Source of the DNA: Saccoglossus kowalevskii | Taxonomy: Eukaryota > Hemichordata > Enteropneusta > Harrimaniidae | Assembly (NCBI RefSeq): GCF_000003605.2 | Contig: NW_003149905.1 | Location: 1-29,692, forward strand | Length of the DNA: 29,692 nucleotides | Direction: 5' to 3' | Shown here: positions 1 to 9,940 of the stretch, piece after piece | How the letters are laid out: each line of letters begins with the position of its first letter | Numbering within the stretch: position 1 is the stretch's first letter | Made by a program: the position numbers and the translations under genes | The notes under the pieces: generated by a model | The model's input: only the letters and a program-made list of their open reading frames with translations | What the model was told of the DNA's origin: nothing | Database searches by the model: none

Positions 1-222
1 TACTTGTACATAACATAGTCACATCAGTTTCTCCACTCACCTACTTGTACATAGCCTAATCACATCAGTGTTCTCCAGTCACCTACATGTACATAACCTA
101 GTCACATCAGTGTTCCCCAGTCACCTACTTGTATATAACCTAGTCACATCAGTATTCTTCACTCGCCTACTTGTACATAACCTAGTCACATCAGTGTTCT
201 TCACTCGCCTACTTGTACATAA

Positions 223-264
223 CCTAGTCACATCAGTGTTCTCCACTCACCTACTTGTACATAA
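223..264 (+). repeat. Reference 42-bp monomer
   Basis: This copy matches the commonest 42-bp form at every position. It shows the parts of the unit: a CTAG palindrome near its start, TGTTCT in the middle, the variable segment CACTCACCTA, and the near-invariant TGTACATA at 256-263. The other main 42-bp classes differ mainly in the variable segment and in CTTGTACA versus CATGTACA, for example AGTCACCTACATG or TTCACTCGCCTACTTG. Confidence 0.95.
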
Positions 265-1044
265 CCTAGTCACATCAGTGTTCTCCACTCATCTACTTGT
301 ACATAACCTAGTCACATCAGTGTTCTCCAGTCACCTACTTGTACATAACCTAGTCACATCAGTGTTCTTCACTCGCCTACTTGTACATAACCTAGTCACA
401 TCAGTGTTCTGCACTCACCTACTTCTACATAACCTAGTCACATCAGTGTTCTCCAGTCACCTACATGTACATAACCTAGTCACATCAGTGTTCTCAAATC
501 ACCTACATGTACATAACCTAGTCACATCAGTGTTCTCCAGTCACCTACATGTACATAGCCTAGTCACTTCAGTGTTCTCCAGTCACCTACATGTACATAG
601 CCTAGTCACATCAGTGTTCTCCAGTCACCTACATGTACATAGCCTAGTCACATCAGTGTTCTCCAGTCACCTACATGTACATAACCTAGTCACATCAGTG
701 TTCCCCAGTCACCTACATGTACATAACCTAGTCATATCAGTGTTTTCCAATCATCTACATGTACATAACCTACATTTACATAACCTAGTCACATCAGTGT
801 TCTTTACCAATCATCTACATGTACATAGCCTAGTCACATCAGTGTTCTCCACTCACCTACATGTACATAACCTAGTCACATCAGTGTTCTCCACTCACCT
901 ACATGTACATAGCTTAGTCACATCAATGTTCTCCATCACTCAGCTGCATGTACATAGCCTAGTCACAGCAGTGTTCTCCACTCACCCACATGTACATAAC
1001 CTAGTCACATCAGTGTTCTCGACCAATTATCTACATGTACATAA

Positions 1045-1089
1045 CCTAGTCACATCAGTGTTCTCCACCAATTATCTACATGTACATAG
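1045..1089 (+). repeat. Reference 45-bp monomer
   Basis: This copy is 3 bp longer than the common unit because its variable segment reads CCACCAATTATCTACATG. Sister 45-mers carry CCAATCATC, CCACTCAGC, TCACTCAGC or CCAATAATC at the same place. They therefore probably descend from one ancestral 3-bp insertion that was then altered by substitution. 45-mers occur in fixed runs inside the higher-order repeats and are not scattered at random. Confidence 0.9.
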
Positions 1090-1238
1090 CCTAGTCACAT
1101 CAGTGTTCTCCACCAATTATCTACATGTACATAACCTAGTCACATCAGTGTTCTTCACAAATCATCTACATGTACATAACCTAGTCGCATCAGTGTTCTC
1201 CACCCACCTACATGTACATAACCTAGTCATATCAGTGT

Positions 1239-1416
1239 TCTCACACTCAGCTAAATGTACATAACTAGTCACATCAGTGTTTCCAATCATCTACATGTAC
1301 ATAACCTAGTCACAGCAGTGTTCTCCACTCACTACATGTACATAACCTAGTCACATCAGTGTTCCCCAGTCACCTACTTGTACATAACCTAGTCACAGCA
1401 GTGTTCTCCACTCACT
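1239..1416 (+). other. Cluster of five small deletions, 6 bp lost in total
   Basis: Compared with neighbouring monomers, CTCCACCACTCAG has become CTCACACTCAG (2 bp lost), ATAACCTAG has become ATAACTAG, TGTTTTCC has become TGTTTCC, and CTCACCTAC has become CTCACTAC twice. Each single-base loss shortens a short homopolymer. The partner copy at 19.1 kb offset lacks the first loss, so at least that one arose after duplication or is a sequence error. Confidence 0.8.
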
Positions 1417-1441
1417 ACTTGTACATAACCTAGTCACATCA

Positions 1442-1965
1442 GTGTTTTTCACTCGCCTACTTGTACATAACCTAGTCACATCAGTGTTCTCCACTCACCT
1501 ACTTGTACATAACCTAGTCACATCAGTGTTCTCCAGTCACCTACATGTACATAGCCTAATCACATCAGTGTTCTTCACTAATCACCTACATGTACATAGC
1601 TTAGTCACATCAGTGTTCTCCATCACTCAGCTACATGTACATAACCTAGTCACAGCAGTGTTCTTCACCAATCATCTACATGTACATAACCTAGTCACAT
1701 CAGTGTTCTCCACTCAGCCACTTGTACATAGCCTAGTCACATCAGTGTTCTCCACCAATTATCTACATGTACATAACCTAGTCACATCAGTGTTCTTCAC
1801 CAATAATCTACATGTACATAGCCTAGTCACATCAGTGTTCTCCACCAATTATCTACATGTACATAACCTAGTCACAGCAGTGTTATTCACCCACCTACAT
1901 GTACATAACCTACTCACATCAGTGTTCTCCAGCACTTAGCTACATGTACATAACCTAGTCACATC
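1442..1965 (+). repeat. Short Y-family block, related to 26.09-26.56 kb
   Basis: The monomer order here resembles that of 26095-26560, with shared variants CCTAATCAC (1555 and 26208) and CCTACTCACATC (1909 and 26517). The offset shifts from 24653 to 24608 because this copy has one extra 45-bp monomer. The Y marker GTTATTCA lies at 1882. Near 1937 the monomer reads CACTTAGCTAC where related copies read CACTCAGCTAC. This C-to-T change creates a TAG in the open frame. Confidence 0.75.
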
Positions 1966-1989
1966 AGTGTTCTCCACCACTCAGCTACA

Positions 1990-2763
1990 TGTACATAACC
2001 TAGTCACATCAGTGTTCTCCACCACACAGCTACTTGCACATAACCTAGTCACAGTAGTGTTCTCCACTCACCTACTTGTACATAACCTAGTCACATCAGT
2101 GTTCTTCATTCGCCTAATTGTACATGACCTAGTCACATCAGTGTTCTCCACTCACCTACTTGTACATAACCTAGTCACATCAGTGTTCTCCAGTCACCTA
2201 CATGTACATAGCCTAGTCACATCAACGTTCTTCACCAATCATCTACATGTGCATAACCTAGTCACATCAATGTTCTTCACTCGCCTACTTGTACATAACC
2301 TAGTCACATCAGTGTTCTCCAGTCACCTACATGTACATAGCTTAGTCACATCAGTGTTCTCCATCACTCAGCTACATGTACATAACCTAGTCACATCAGT
2401 GTTCTCCACCACACAGCTACTTGCACATAACCTAGTCACAGCAGTGTTCTCCACTCACCTACTTGTACATAACCTAGTCACATCAGTGTTCTTCATTCGC
2501 CTAATTGTACATGACCTAGTCACATCAGTGTTCTCCACTCACCTACTTGTACATAACCTAGTCACATCAGTGTTCTCCAGTCACCTACATGTACATAGCC
2601 TAGTCACATCAACGTTCTTCACCAATCATCTACATGTGCATAACCTAGTCACATCAATGTTCTTCACTCGCCTACTTGTACATAACCTAGTCACATCAGT
2701 GTTCTCCAGTCACCTACATGTACATAGCTTAGTCACATCAGTGTTCTCCATCACTCAGCTACA
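1990..2763 (+). repeat. Tandem duplication, two 387-bp units
   Basis: Two adjacent nine-monomer units (six of 42 bp and three of 45 bp) repeat at exactly 387 bp. Shared private variants include TACTTGCACA at 2031 and 2418 and the GCATAACC variant at 2251 and 2638. TGTACATGACC and CAACGTTC also occur in both. One visible difference is CACAGTAGTG in the first against CACAGCAGTG in the second. Near-identity suggests a recent duplication. Boundaries are approximate because any start phase is equivalent. Confidence 0.9.
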
Positions 2764-4500
2764 TGTACATAACCTAGTCACATCAGTGTTCTCCATCACT
2801 CAGCTACATGTACATAACCTAGTCACAGCAGTGTTCTCCACTCAGCCGCTTGTACATAGCCTAGTCATATCAGTGTTCTCCACCAATTATCTACATGTAC
2901 ATAACCTAGTCACATCAATGTTCTTCACCAATAATCTACATGTACATAGCCTAGTCACATCAGTGTTTTCCACCAATTATCTACATGTACATAACCTAGT
3001 CACAGCAGTGTTATTCACCCACCTACATGTACATAACCTAGTCACATCAGTGTTCTCCACCACTCAGCTACATGTACATAACCTAGTCACGTCAGTGTTC
3101 TCGACCACTCAGCTACATGTACATAACCTAGTCACATCAGTGTTCTCCACCACTCAGCTACTTGTACATAACCTAGTCACAGCAGTGTTCTCCACTCACC
3201 TACTTGTACATAACCTAGTCACATCAGTGTTCTTCATTCGCCTAATTGTACATAACCTAGTCACATCAGTGTTCTCCACTCACCTACTTGTACATAGCCT
3301 AGTCACATCAGTGTTCTCCACTCACCTACATGTACATAACCTAGTCACATCAGTGTTCTCCACTCACCTACTTGTACATAACCTAGTCACATCAGTGTTC
3401 TCCACTCACCTACTTGTACATAACCTAGTCACATCAGTGTTCTCCACTCACCTACATGTACATAACCTAGTCACATCAGTGTTTTCCACTCACCTACTTG
3501 TACATAACCTAGTCACATCAGTGTTCTCCACTCACCTACATGTACATAACCTTGTCACATCAGTGTTCTCCACTCACCTACTTGTACATAACCTAGTCAC
3601 ATCAGTGTTCTCCAGTCACCTACATGTGCATAACCTAGTCACATCAATGTTCTTCACTCGCCTACTTGTACATAACCTAGTCACATCAGTGTTCTCCACT
3701 CACCTACTTGTACATAACCTAGTCACATCAGTGTTCTCCAGTCACCTACATGTACATAACTTAGTCACATCAGTGTTCTCCATCACTCAGCTACATGTAC
3801 ATAACCTAGTCACATCAGTGTTCTCCATCACTCAGCTACATGTACATAACCTAGTCACAGCAGTGTTCTCCACTCAGCCGCTTGTACATAGCCTAGTCAT
3901 ATCAGTGTTCTCCACCAATTATCAACATGTACATAACCTAGTCACATCAGTGTTCTTCACCAATAATCTACATGTACATAGCCTAGTCACATCAGTGTTC
4001 TCCACCAATTATCTACATGTACATAACCTAGTCACAGCAGTGTTATTCACCCACCTACATGTACATAACCTAGTCACATCAGTGTTCTCCACCACTCTGC
4101 TACATGTACATAACCTAGTCACGTCAGGGTTCTCGACCACTCAGCTACATGTACATAACCTAGTCACATCAGTGTTCTCCACCACTCAGCTACTTGTACA
4201 TAACCTAGTCACAGCAGTGTTCTCCACTCACCTACTTGTACATAACCTAGTCACATCAGTGTTCTTCATTCGCCTAATTGTACATAACCTAGTCACATCA
4301 GTGTTCTCCACTCACCTACTTGTACATAGCCTAGTCACATCAGTGTTCTCCACTCACCTACATGTACATAACCTAGTCACATCAGTGTTCTCCACTCACC
4401 TACTTGTACATAACCTAGTCACATCAGTGTTCTCCACTCACCTACTTGTACATAACCTAGTCACATCAGTGTTCTCCATTCACCTACATGTACATAACCT
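2740..4500 (+). repeat. Y-family higher-order repeat with 1032-bp period
   Basis: The first copy (about 2740-3771) and second copy (about 3772-4500, then diverging) align at an offset of 1032 bp, equal to 16 monomers of 42 bp and 8 of 45 bp. Anchors are CTCAGCCGCT at 2841 and 3873, GTTATTCA at 3010 and 4042, and TCGACC at 3101 and 4133. The second copy has private changes, including ATCAACATG near 3921 and CAGGGTTCTCG near 4126. Beyond 4500 a further local duplication at offset 336 repeats the ATTCGCCTAATTG segment (4264 and 4600). Confidence 0.88.
3245..3254 (+). promoter_or_regulatory. Example of the array-wide Pumilio/PUF-type motif
   Basis: The bases here read ATTGTACATA, which contains TGTACATA. 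This matches the PUF-family RNA consensus UGUANAUA, and the 10-mer matches Box B of the Drosophila hunchback Nanos response element as I remember it. The same ATTGTACATA form recurs at 4277, 4613 and 12588 and in other Y-family copies. The core TGTACATA is present near the end of nearly every monomer, for example 256-263. Exceptions include monomers reading TGTGCATA, TGTACATGACC, CGTACATA or CATAGACATT. The match is seen directly. Whether the strand is transcribed and bound by a PUF protein is unknown. Confidence 0.5.
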
Positions 4501-4830
4501 AGTCACATCAGTGTTCTCCACTCAGCTACTTGTACATAACCTAGTCACAGCAGTGTTCTCCACTCACCTACTTGTACATAACCTAGTCACATCAGTGTTC
4601 TTCATTCGCCTAATTGTACATAACCTAGTCACATCAGTGTTCTCCACTCACCTACTTGTACATAACCTAGTCACATCAGTATTCTCCAGGCACCTACATG
4701 TACATAGCCTAGTCACATCAACGTTCTTCACCAATCATCTACATGTACATAACCTAGTCACATCAATGTTCTTCACTCACCTTCTTGCATATAACCTTGT
4801 CACATCAGTGTTCTCCACTCACCTACTTGT

Positions 4831-5030
4831 ACATAACCTTGTCAAATCAGTGTTCTCCACTCACCTACTTGTACATAACCTTGTCACATCAGGGTTTCCA
4901 GTCACCTACTTGTACATAACCTAGTCACATCAATGTTTTCCAGTCACCTTCTTGTACATAACCTTGTCACATCCGTGGTTTTTCCACTCACCCTACTTGG
5001 ATATAACCTAGTCACATCAGTGTTCTCCAC
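4831..5030 (+). repeat. Degenerate junction between Y and X domains
   Basis: Monomers here are the most diverged in the left half. They include CCTTCTTG, CTTGTCAAATC, AGGGTTTCCAG (a 1-bp loss near 4890), and a unit near 4970-5005 with a run of five T, ACCCTACTTGG and ATATAACC that is 3 bp longer overall. The region separates Y-family repeats on the left from X-family repeats on the right. Similar variants (CACCTTCTTG and AACCTTGTCAC) recur near 14.51 kb, also at a junction. A relic of an older array or a recombination boundary would both fit. Confidence 0.7.
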
Positions 5031-6980
5031 TCACCTACACGTACATAACCTAGTCACATCAGTGTTCTCCACTCACCTACTTGTACATAACCTAGTAACA
5101 TCAGTGTTCTCCACTCACCTACTTGTACATAACCTAGTCACATCAGTGTTCTCTAGTCACCTACATGTACATAGCCTAGTCACATCAGTGTTCTTCACCA
5201 ATCACCTACATGTACATAGCTTAGTCACATCAATGTTCTCCATCACTCAGCTGCATGTACATAGCCTAGTCACAGCAGTGTTCTCCACTCACTCACATGT
5301 ACATAACCTAGTCACATCAGTGTTCTCCACCAATTATCTACATGTACATAACCTAGACACATCAATGTTCTCCACCAATTATCTACATGTACATAGCCTA
5401 GTCACATCAGTGTTCTCCACCAATTATCTACATGTACATAACATAGTCACATCAGTGTTTTTCACAAATCATCTACATGTACATAACCTAGTCACATCAG
5501 TGTTCTCCACCCACCTACATGCACATAACCTAGTCACATCAGTGTTCTCCACCACTCAGCTACATGTACATAGCCTAGTCACATCAGTGTTCTTCACCAA
5601 TCATCTACATAACCTAGTCACATCAGTGTTTTCCAATCATCTACATGTACATAACCTAGTCACAGCAGTGTTCTCCACTCTCCTACATAGACATTACCTA
5701 GTCACATCAGTGTTCCCCAGTCACCTACTTGTACATTACCTAGACACAGCAGTGTTCTCCACTCTCCTACATGTACATAACCTAGTCACATCAGTGTTCT
5801 TCACTTGCCTACTTGTACATAACCTAGTCACATCAGTGTTCTCCACTCACCTACTTGTACATAGCCTAGTCACATCAGTGTTCTCCAGTCACCTACATGT
5901 ACATAACCTAGTCACATCAGTGTTCCCCAGTCACCTACTTGTACATAACCTAGTCACATCAGTGTTCTTCACTCGCCTACTTGCACATAACCTAGTCACA
6001 TCTGTGTTCTTCACTCGCCTACTTGTACATAACCTAGTCACATCAGTGTTCTCCACTCACCTACTTGTACATAACCTAGTCACATCAGTGTTCTCCAGTC
6101 ACCTACATGTACATAACCTAGTCACATCAGTGTTCTCAAATCACCTACATGTACATAACCTAGTCACATCAGTGTTCTCCAGTCACCTACATGTACATAG
6201 CCTAGTCACATCAGTGTTCTCCAGTCACCTACATGTACATAGCCTAGTCACATCAGTGTTCTCCTGTCACCTACGTGTACATAGCCTAGTCACATCAGTG
6301 TTCTCCAGTCACCTACATGTACATAATCTAGTCACATCAGTGTTCCCCAGTCACCTACATGTACATAACCTAGTCATATCAGTGTTTTCCAGTCATCTAC
6401 ATGTACATAACCTAGTCACAGCAGTGTTCTCCACTCACCTACTTGTACATAACCTAGTCACATCAGTGTTCTCCACTCACCTACTTGTACATAACCTAGT
6501 CACATCAGTGTTCTCCAGTCACCTACATGTACATAGCCCAGTCACATCAGTGTTCTTCACCAATCACCTACTCGTACATAGCTTAGTCACATCAATGTTC
6601 TCCATCACTCAGCTGCATGTACATAGCCTAGTCACAGCAGTGTTCTCCACTCACCCACATGTACATAACATAGTCACATCAGTGTTCTCCACCAATTATC
6701 TACATGTACATAACCTAGTCACATCAGTGTTCTCCACCAATTATCAACATGTACATAGCCTAGTCACATCAGTGTTCTCCAACAATTATCTACATGTACA
6801 TAACCTAGTCACATCAGTGTTCTTCACAAATCATCTACATGTACATAACCTAGTCACATCAGTGTTCTCCACCCACCTACATGTACATAACCTAGTCACA
6901 TCAGTGTTCTCCACCACTCAGCTACATGTACATAACCTAGTCACATCAGTGTTCTCCACCACTCAGCTACATGTACATAG
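5030..6980 (+). repeat. X-family higher-order repeat, copy P1
   Basis: This is an ordered series of about 45 monomers that includes the 39-bp deletion unit (5574), the CATAGACATTACC variant (5684), the run of TTCACTCGCC units near 5.97-6.02 kb, and the CCTGTCACCTACGTG unit (6263). From about 5577 to 6710 it aligns with P2 at offset 3215. Its tail, with CAACATG at 6745, aligns with P3 at offset 4877 (11622). A private pair of changes (ACATTACCTAGACACAGC near 5735) is absent from P2 and P3. Confidence 0.85.
5574..5612 (+). repeat. Reference 39-bp deletion monomer
   Basis: This unit is a 45-bp type that has lost 6 bp: the usual ATCTACATGTACATAACC has become ATCTACATAACC. The lost hexamer lies between two ACAT motifs, so slippage is a simple explanation. 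The same deletion recurs near 8820, 10480, 13633, 15207, 16235 and 24540. It marks copies of one higher-order repeat lineage (X family). The deletion removes the TGTACATA octamer from that monomer. Confidence 0.88.
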
Positions 6981-7560
6981 CCTAGTCACATCAGTGTTCT
7001 CCAGTCACTTACTTGTACATAGCCTAGTCACATCAGTGTTCTCCAGTCACCTACATGTACATAGCCTAGTCACATCAGTGTTCTTCACAAATCACCTACA
7101 TGTACATAACCTAGTCACATCAGTGTTCTCCAGTCACCTACATGTACATAACCTAGTCACATCAGTGTTCTCCAGTCACCTACATGTACATAACCTAGTC
7201 ACATCAGTGTTCTCCAGTCTCCTACATGTACATAACCTAGTCACATCAGTGTTCTCCAGTCTCCTACATGTACATAGCCTAGTCACATCAGTGTTCTCCA
7301 GTCACCTACATGTACATAGCCTAGTCACATCAGTGTTCTCCAGTCACCTACATGTACATAACCTAGTCACATCAGTGTTCTCCAGTCACCTACATGTACA
7401 TAACCTAGTCACATCAGTGTTCCCCAGTCACCTACATGTACATAACCTAGTCACATCAGTGTTTTCCAATCACCTACATGTACATAGCCTAGTCACATCA
7501 GTGTTCTCCAATCACCTACATGTACATAGCCTAGTCACATCAGTGTTCTCCACTCACCTA
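6981..7560 (+). repeat. Homogeneous run of one 42-bp class
   Basis: About 13 consecutive monomers carry the CCAGTCACCTACATG form or close variants (CCAGTCTCC, CCAATCACC), with one TTCACAAATCACC unit near 7085. This local uniformity contrasts with the ordered mixture on either side. It looks like recent single-monomer amplification or gene conversion. No distinct higher-order unit is visible within it. Confidence 0.75.
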
Positions 7561-8330
7561 CATGTACATAACCTAGTCACATCAGTGTTCTCCATCACTC
7601 AGCTACATGTACATAGCTTAGTCACATCAATGTTCTCCATCACTCAGCTGCATGTACATAGCCTAGTCACAGCAGTGTTCTCCACTCACCCACATGTACA
7701 TAACCTAGTCACATCAGTGTTCTCCACCAATTATCTACATGTACATAACCTAGTCACATCAGTGTTCTCCACCAATTATCTACATGTACATAGCCTAGTC
7801 ACATCAGTGTTCTCCACCAATTATCTACATGTACATAACCTAGTCACATCAGTGTTCTTCACAAATCATCTACATGTACATAACCTAGTCACATCAGTGT
7901 TCTCCACCCACCTACATGTACATAACCTAGTCACATCAGTGTTCTCCACCACTCAGCTACATGTACATAACCTAGTCACATCAGTGTTCTCCAGTCACCT
8001 ACTTGTGCATAACCTAGTCACATCAGTGTTCTCCTGTCACCTACTTGTACATAACTTAGTCACACCAGTGTTCTCCAGTCACCTACATGTGCATTAGCCT
8101 AGTCACACCAGTGTTCTCCAGTCACCTACATGTACATTAGCCTAGTCACACCAGTGTTCTCCAGTCACCTACATGTACATAACCTAGTCACATCTGTGTT
8201 CTCCAGTCACCTACATGTACATAACCTAGTCAAATCAGTGTTCCCCAGTCACCTACATGTACATAACCTAGTCATATCAGTGTTTTCCAATCGTCTACAT
8301 GTACAAAACCTAGTCACAGCAGTGTTCTCC
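7540..8330 (+). repeat. Segment duplicated at 18.56-19.21 kb (offset 11024)
   Basis: About 7540-8160 aligns with 18564-19184 at a constant offset of 11024. Anchors are GTCACATCAATG at 7621 and 18645, and GCATTAGCCT at 8091 and 19115. Both copies carry two extra T insertions about 46 bp apart (CATTAGCC in place of CATAGCC) and the CACACCAGTG variants. Related CATTAGCC copies also occur near 17643 and 25826. Confidence 0.82.
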
Positions 8331-8339
8331 ACTCACCTA

Positions 8340-9940
8340 CTTGTACATAACCTAGTCACACCAGTGTTCTCCACTCACCTACTTGTACATAACCTAGTCA
8401 CATCAGTGTTCTCCAGTCACCTACATGTACATAGCCTAGTCACATCAGTGTTCTTCACATATCACCTACATGTACATAGCTTAGTCACATCAATGTTCTC
8501 CATCACTCAGCTGCATGTACATAGCCTAGTCACAGCAGTGTTCTCCACTCACCCACATGTACATAACCTAGTCACATCAGTGTTCTCCACCAATTATCTA
8601 CCAGTACATAACCTAGACACATCAATATTCTCCACCAATTATCTACATGTACATAACATAGTCACATCAGTGTTCTTCACAAATCATCTACATGTACATA
8701 ACCTAGTCACATCAGTGTTCTCCACCCACCTACATGTACATAACCTAGTCACATCAGTGTTCTCCACCACTCAGCTACATGTACATAGCCTAGTCACATC
8801 AGTGTTCTTCACCAATCATCTACATAACCTAGTCACATCAGTGTTTTCCAATCATCTACATGTACATAACCTAGTCACAGCAGTGTTCTCCACTCTCCTA
8901 CATAGACATTACCTAGTCACATCAGTGTTCCCCAGTCACCTACTTGTACATAACCTAGTCACAGCAGTGTTCTCCACTCTCCTACATGTACATAACCTAG
9001 TCACATCAGTGTTCTTCACTTGCCTACTTGTACATAACCTAGTCACATCAGTGTTCTCCACTCACCTACTTGTACATAGCCTAGTCACATCAGTGTTCTC
9101 CAGTCACCTACATGTACATAACCTAGTCACATCAGTGTTCCCCAGTCACCTACTTGTACATAACCTAGTCACATCAGTGTTCTTCACTCGCCTACTTGCA
9201 CATAACCTAGTCACATCTGTGTTCTTCACTCGCCTACTTGTACATAACCTAGTCACATCAGTGTTCTCCACTCACCTACTTGTACATAACCTAGTCACAT
9301 CAGTGTTCTCCAGTCACCTACATGTACATAACCTAGTCACATCAGTGTTCTCAAATCACCTACATGTACATAACCTAGTCACATCAGTGTTCTCCAGTCA
9401 CCTACATGTACATAGCCTAGTCACATCAGTGTTCTCCAGTCACCTACATGTACATAGCCTAGTCACATCAGTGTTCTCCTGTCACCTACGTGTACATAGC
9501 CTAGTCACATCAGTGTTCTCCAGTCACCTACATGTACATAATCTAGTCACATCAGTGTTCCCCAGTCACCTACATGTACATAACCTAGTCATATCAGTGT
9601 TTTCCAGTCATCTACATGTACATAACCTAGTCACAGCAGTGTTCTCCACTCACCTACTTGTACATAACCTAGTCACATCAGTGTTCTCCACTCACCTACT
9701 TGTACATAACCTAGTCACATCAGTGTTCTCCAGTCACCTACATGTACATAGCCCAGTCACATCAGTGTTCTTCACCAATCACCTACTCGTACATAGCTTA
9801 GTCACATCAATGTTCTCCATCACTCAGCTGCATGTACATAGCCTAGTCACAGCAGTGTTCTCCACTCACCCACATGTACATAACATAGTCACATCAGTGT
9901 TCTCCACCAATTATCTACATGTACATAACCTAGTCACATC
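8340..9940 (+). repeat. X-family copy P2, first of a 1662-bp tandem pair
   Basis: P2 and P3 repeat at exactly 1662 bp. Shared private variants include CCAGTACATA at 8601 and 10263, TACATAGACATT at 8899 and 10561, and CCTGTCACC at 9478 and 11140. P2 ends abruptly near 9940, where a CCAATTATC monomer is followed by the CTACACGTAC monomer that opens P3 and P1. P2 therefore lacks the tail (CAACATG unit onward) present in P1 and P3. Confidence 0.9.

Larger units (their letters stand above)
1..1440 (+). repeat. Left block, duplicated at about 19.23-20.40 kb
   Basis: From about 181 to 1250 this block aligns with 19291-20363 at a constant offset of 19110. Shared private variants support this: TAGTCACTTC at 561 and 19671, CCTACATTTACA at about 770 and 19880, TTCTCGACCAATT near 1018 and 20128, and CTAAATGTAC at 1251 and 20363 (offset 19112 after a local 2-bp deletion). 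A 15-bp internal insertion (ACCTACATTTACATAACC) occurs in both copies. The stretch 1240-1420 then carries several small deletions not found in the other copy. Confidence 0.85.
1967..4924 (+). other. Open frame through Y-family repeats, probably not coding
   Basis: A 985-residue frame of the same 14-15 residue repeat runs here. Its first possible start is a GTG inside a CAGTGTTC motif, which is not a credible eukaryotic start. It follows the TAG at 1937 and ends after a 1-bp loss near 4890 (AGGGTTTCCAG). Its bounds are set by point damage and not by gene signals. Confidence 0.6.
4933..8097 (+). other. Open frame through X-family repeats, probably not coding
   Basis: A 1054-residue repeat frame begins at an ATG in CAATGTTTTCC and ends at the first extra-T monomer (GCATTAGCC). 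Near 4975-5000 several small insertions add 3 bp in total, so the frame is lost and regained within one monomer. No non-repetitive protein segment is present. Like the other frames, it is explained by monomer lengths divisible by three. Confidence 0.6.

Noticed and set aside
223..264. Steroid receptor elements (TGTTCT half-site in each monomer)
   Set aside because: Only a half-site is present. The partner half-site at 3-bp spacing is absent, and a hexamer fixed by repeat ancestry is not evidence of binding.
4933..4965. True start codon (ATG in CAATGTTTTCC) for a repeat protein
   Set aside because: The same CAATGTTC context occurs in many internal monomers as an ordinary variant of CAGTGTTC, so it carries no start-site information.
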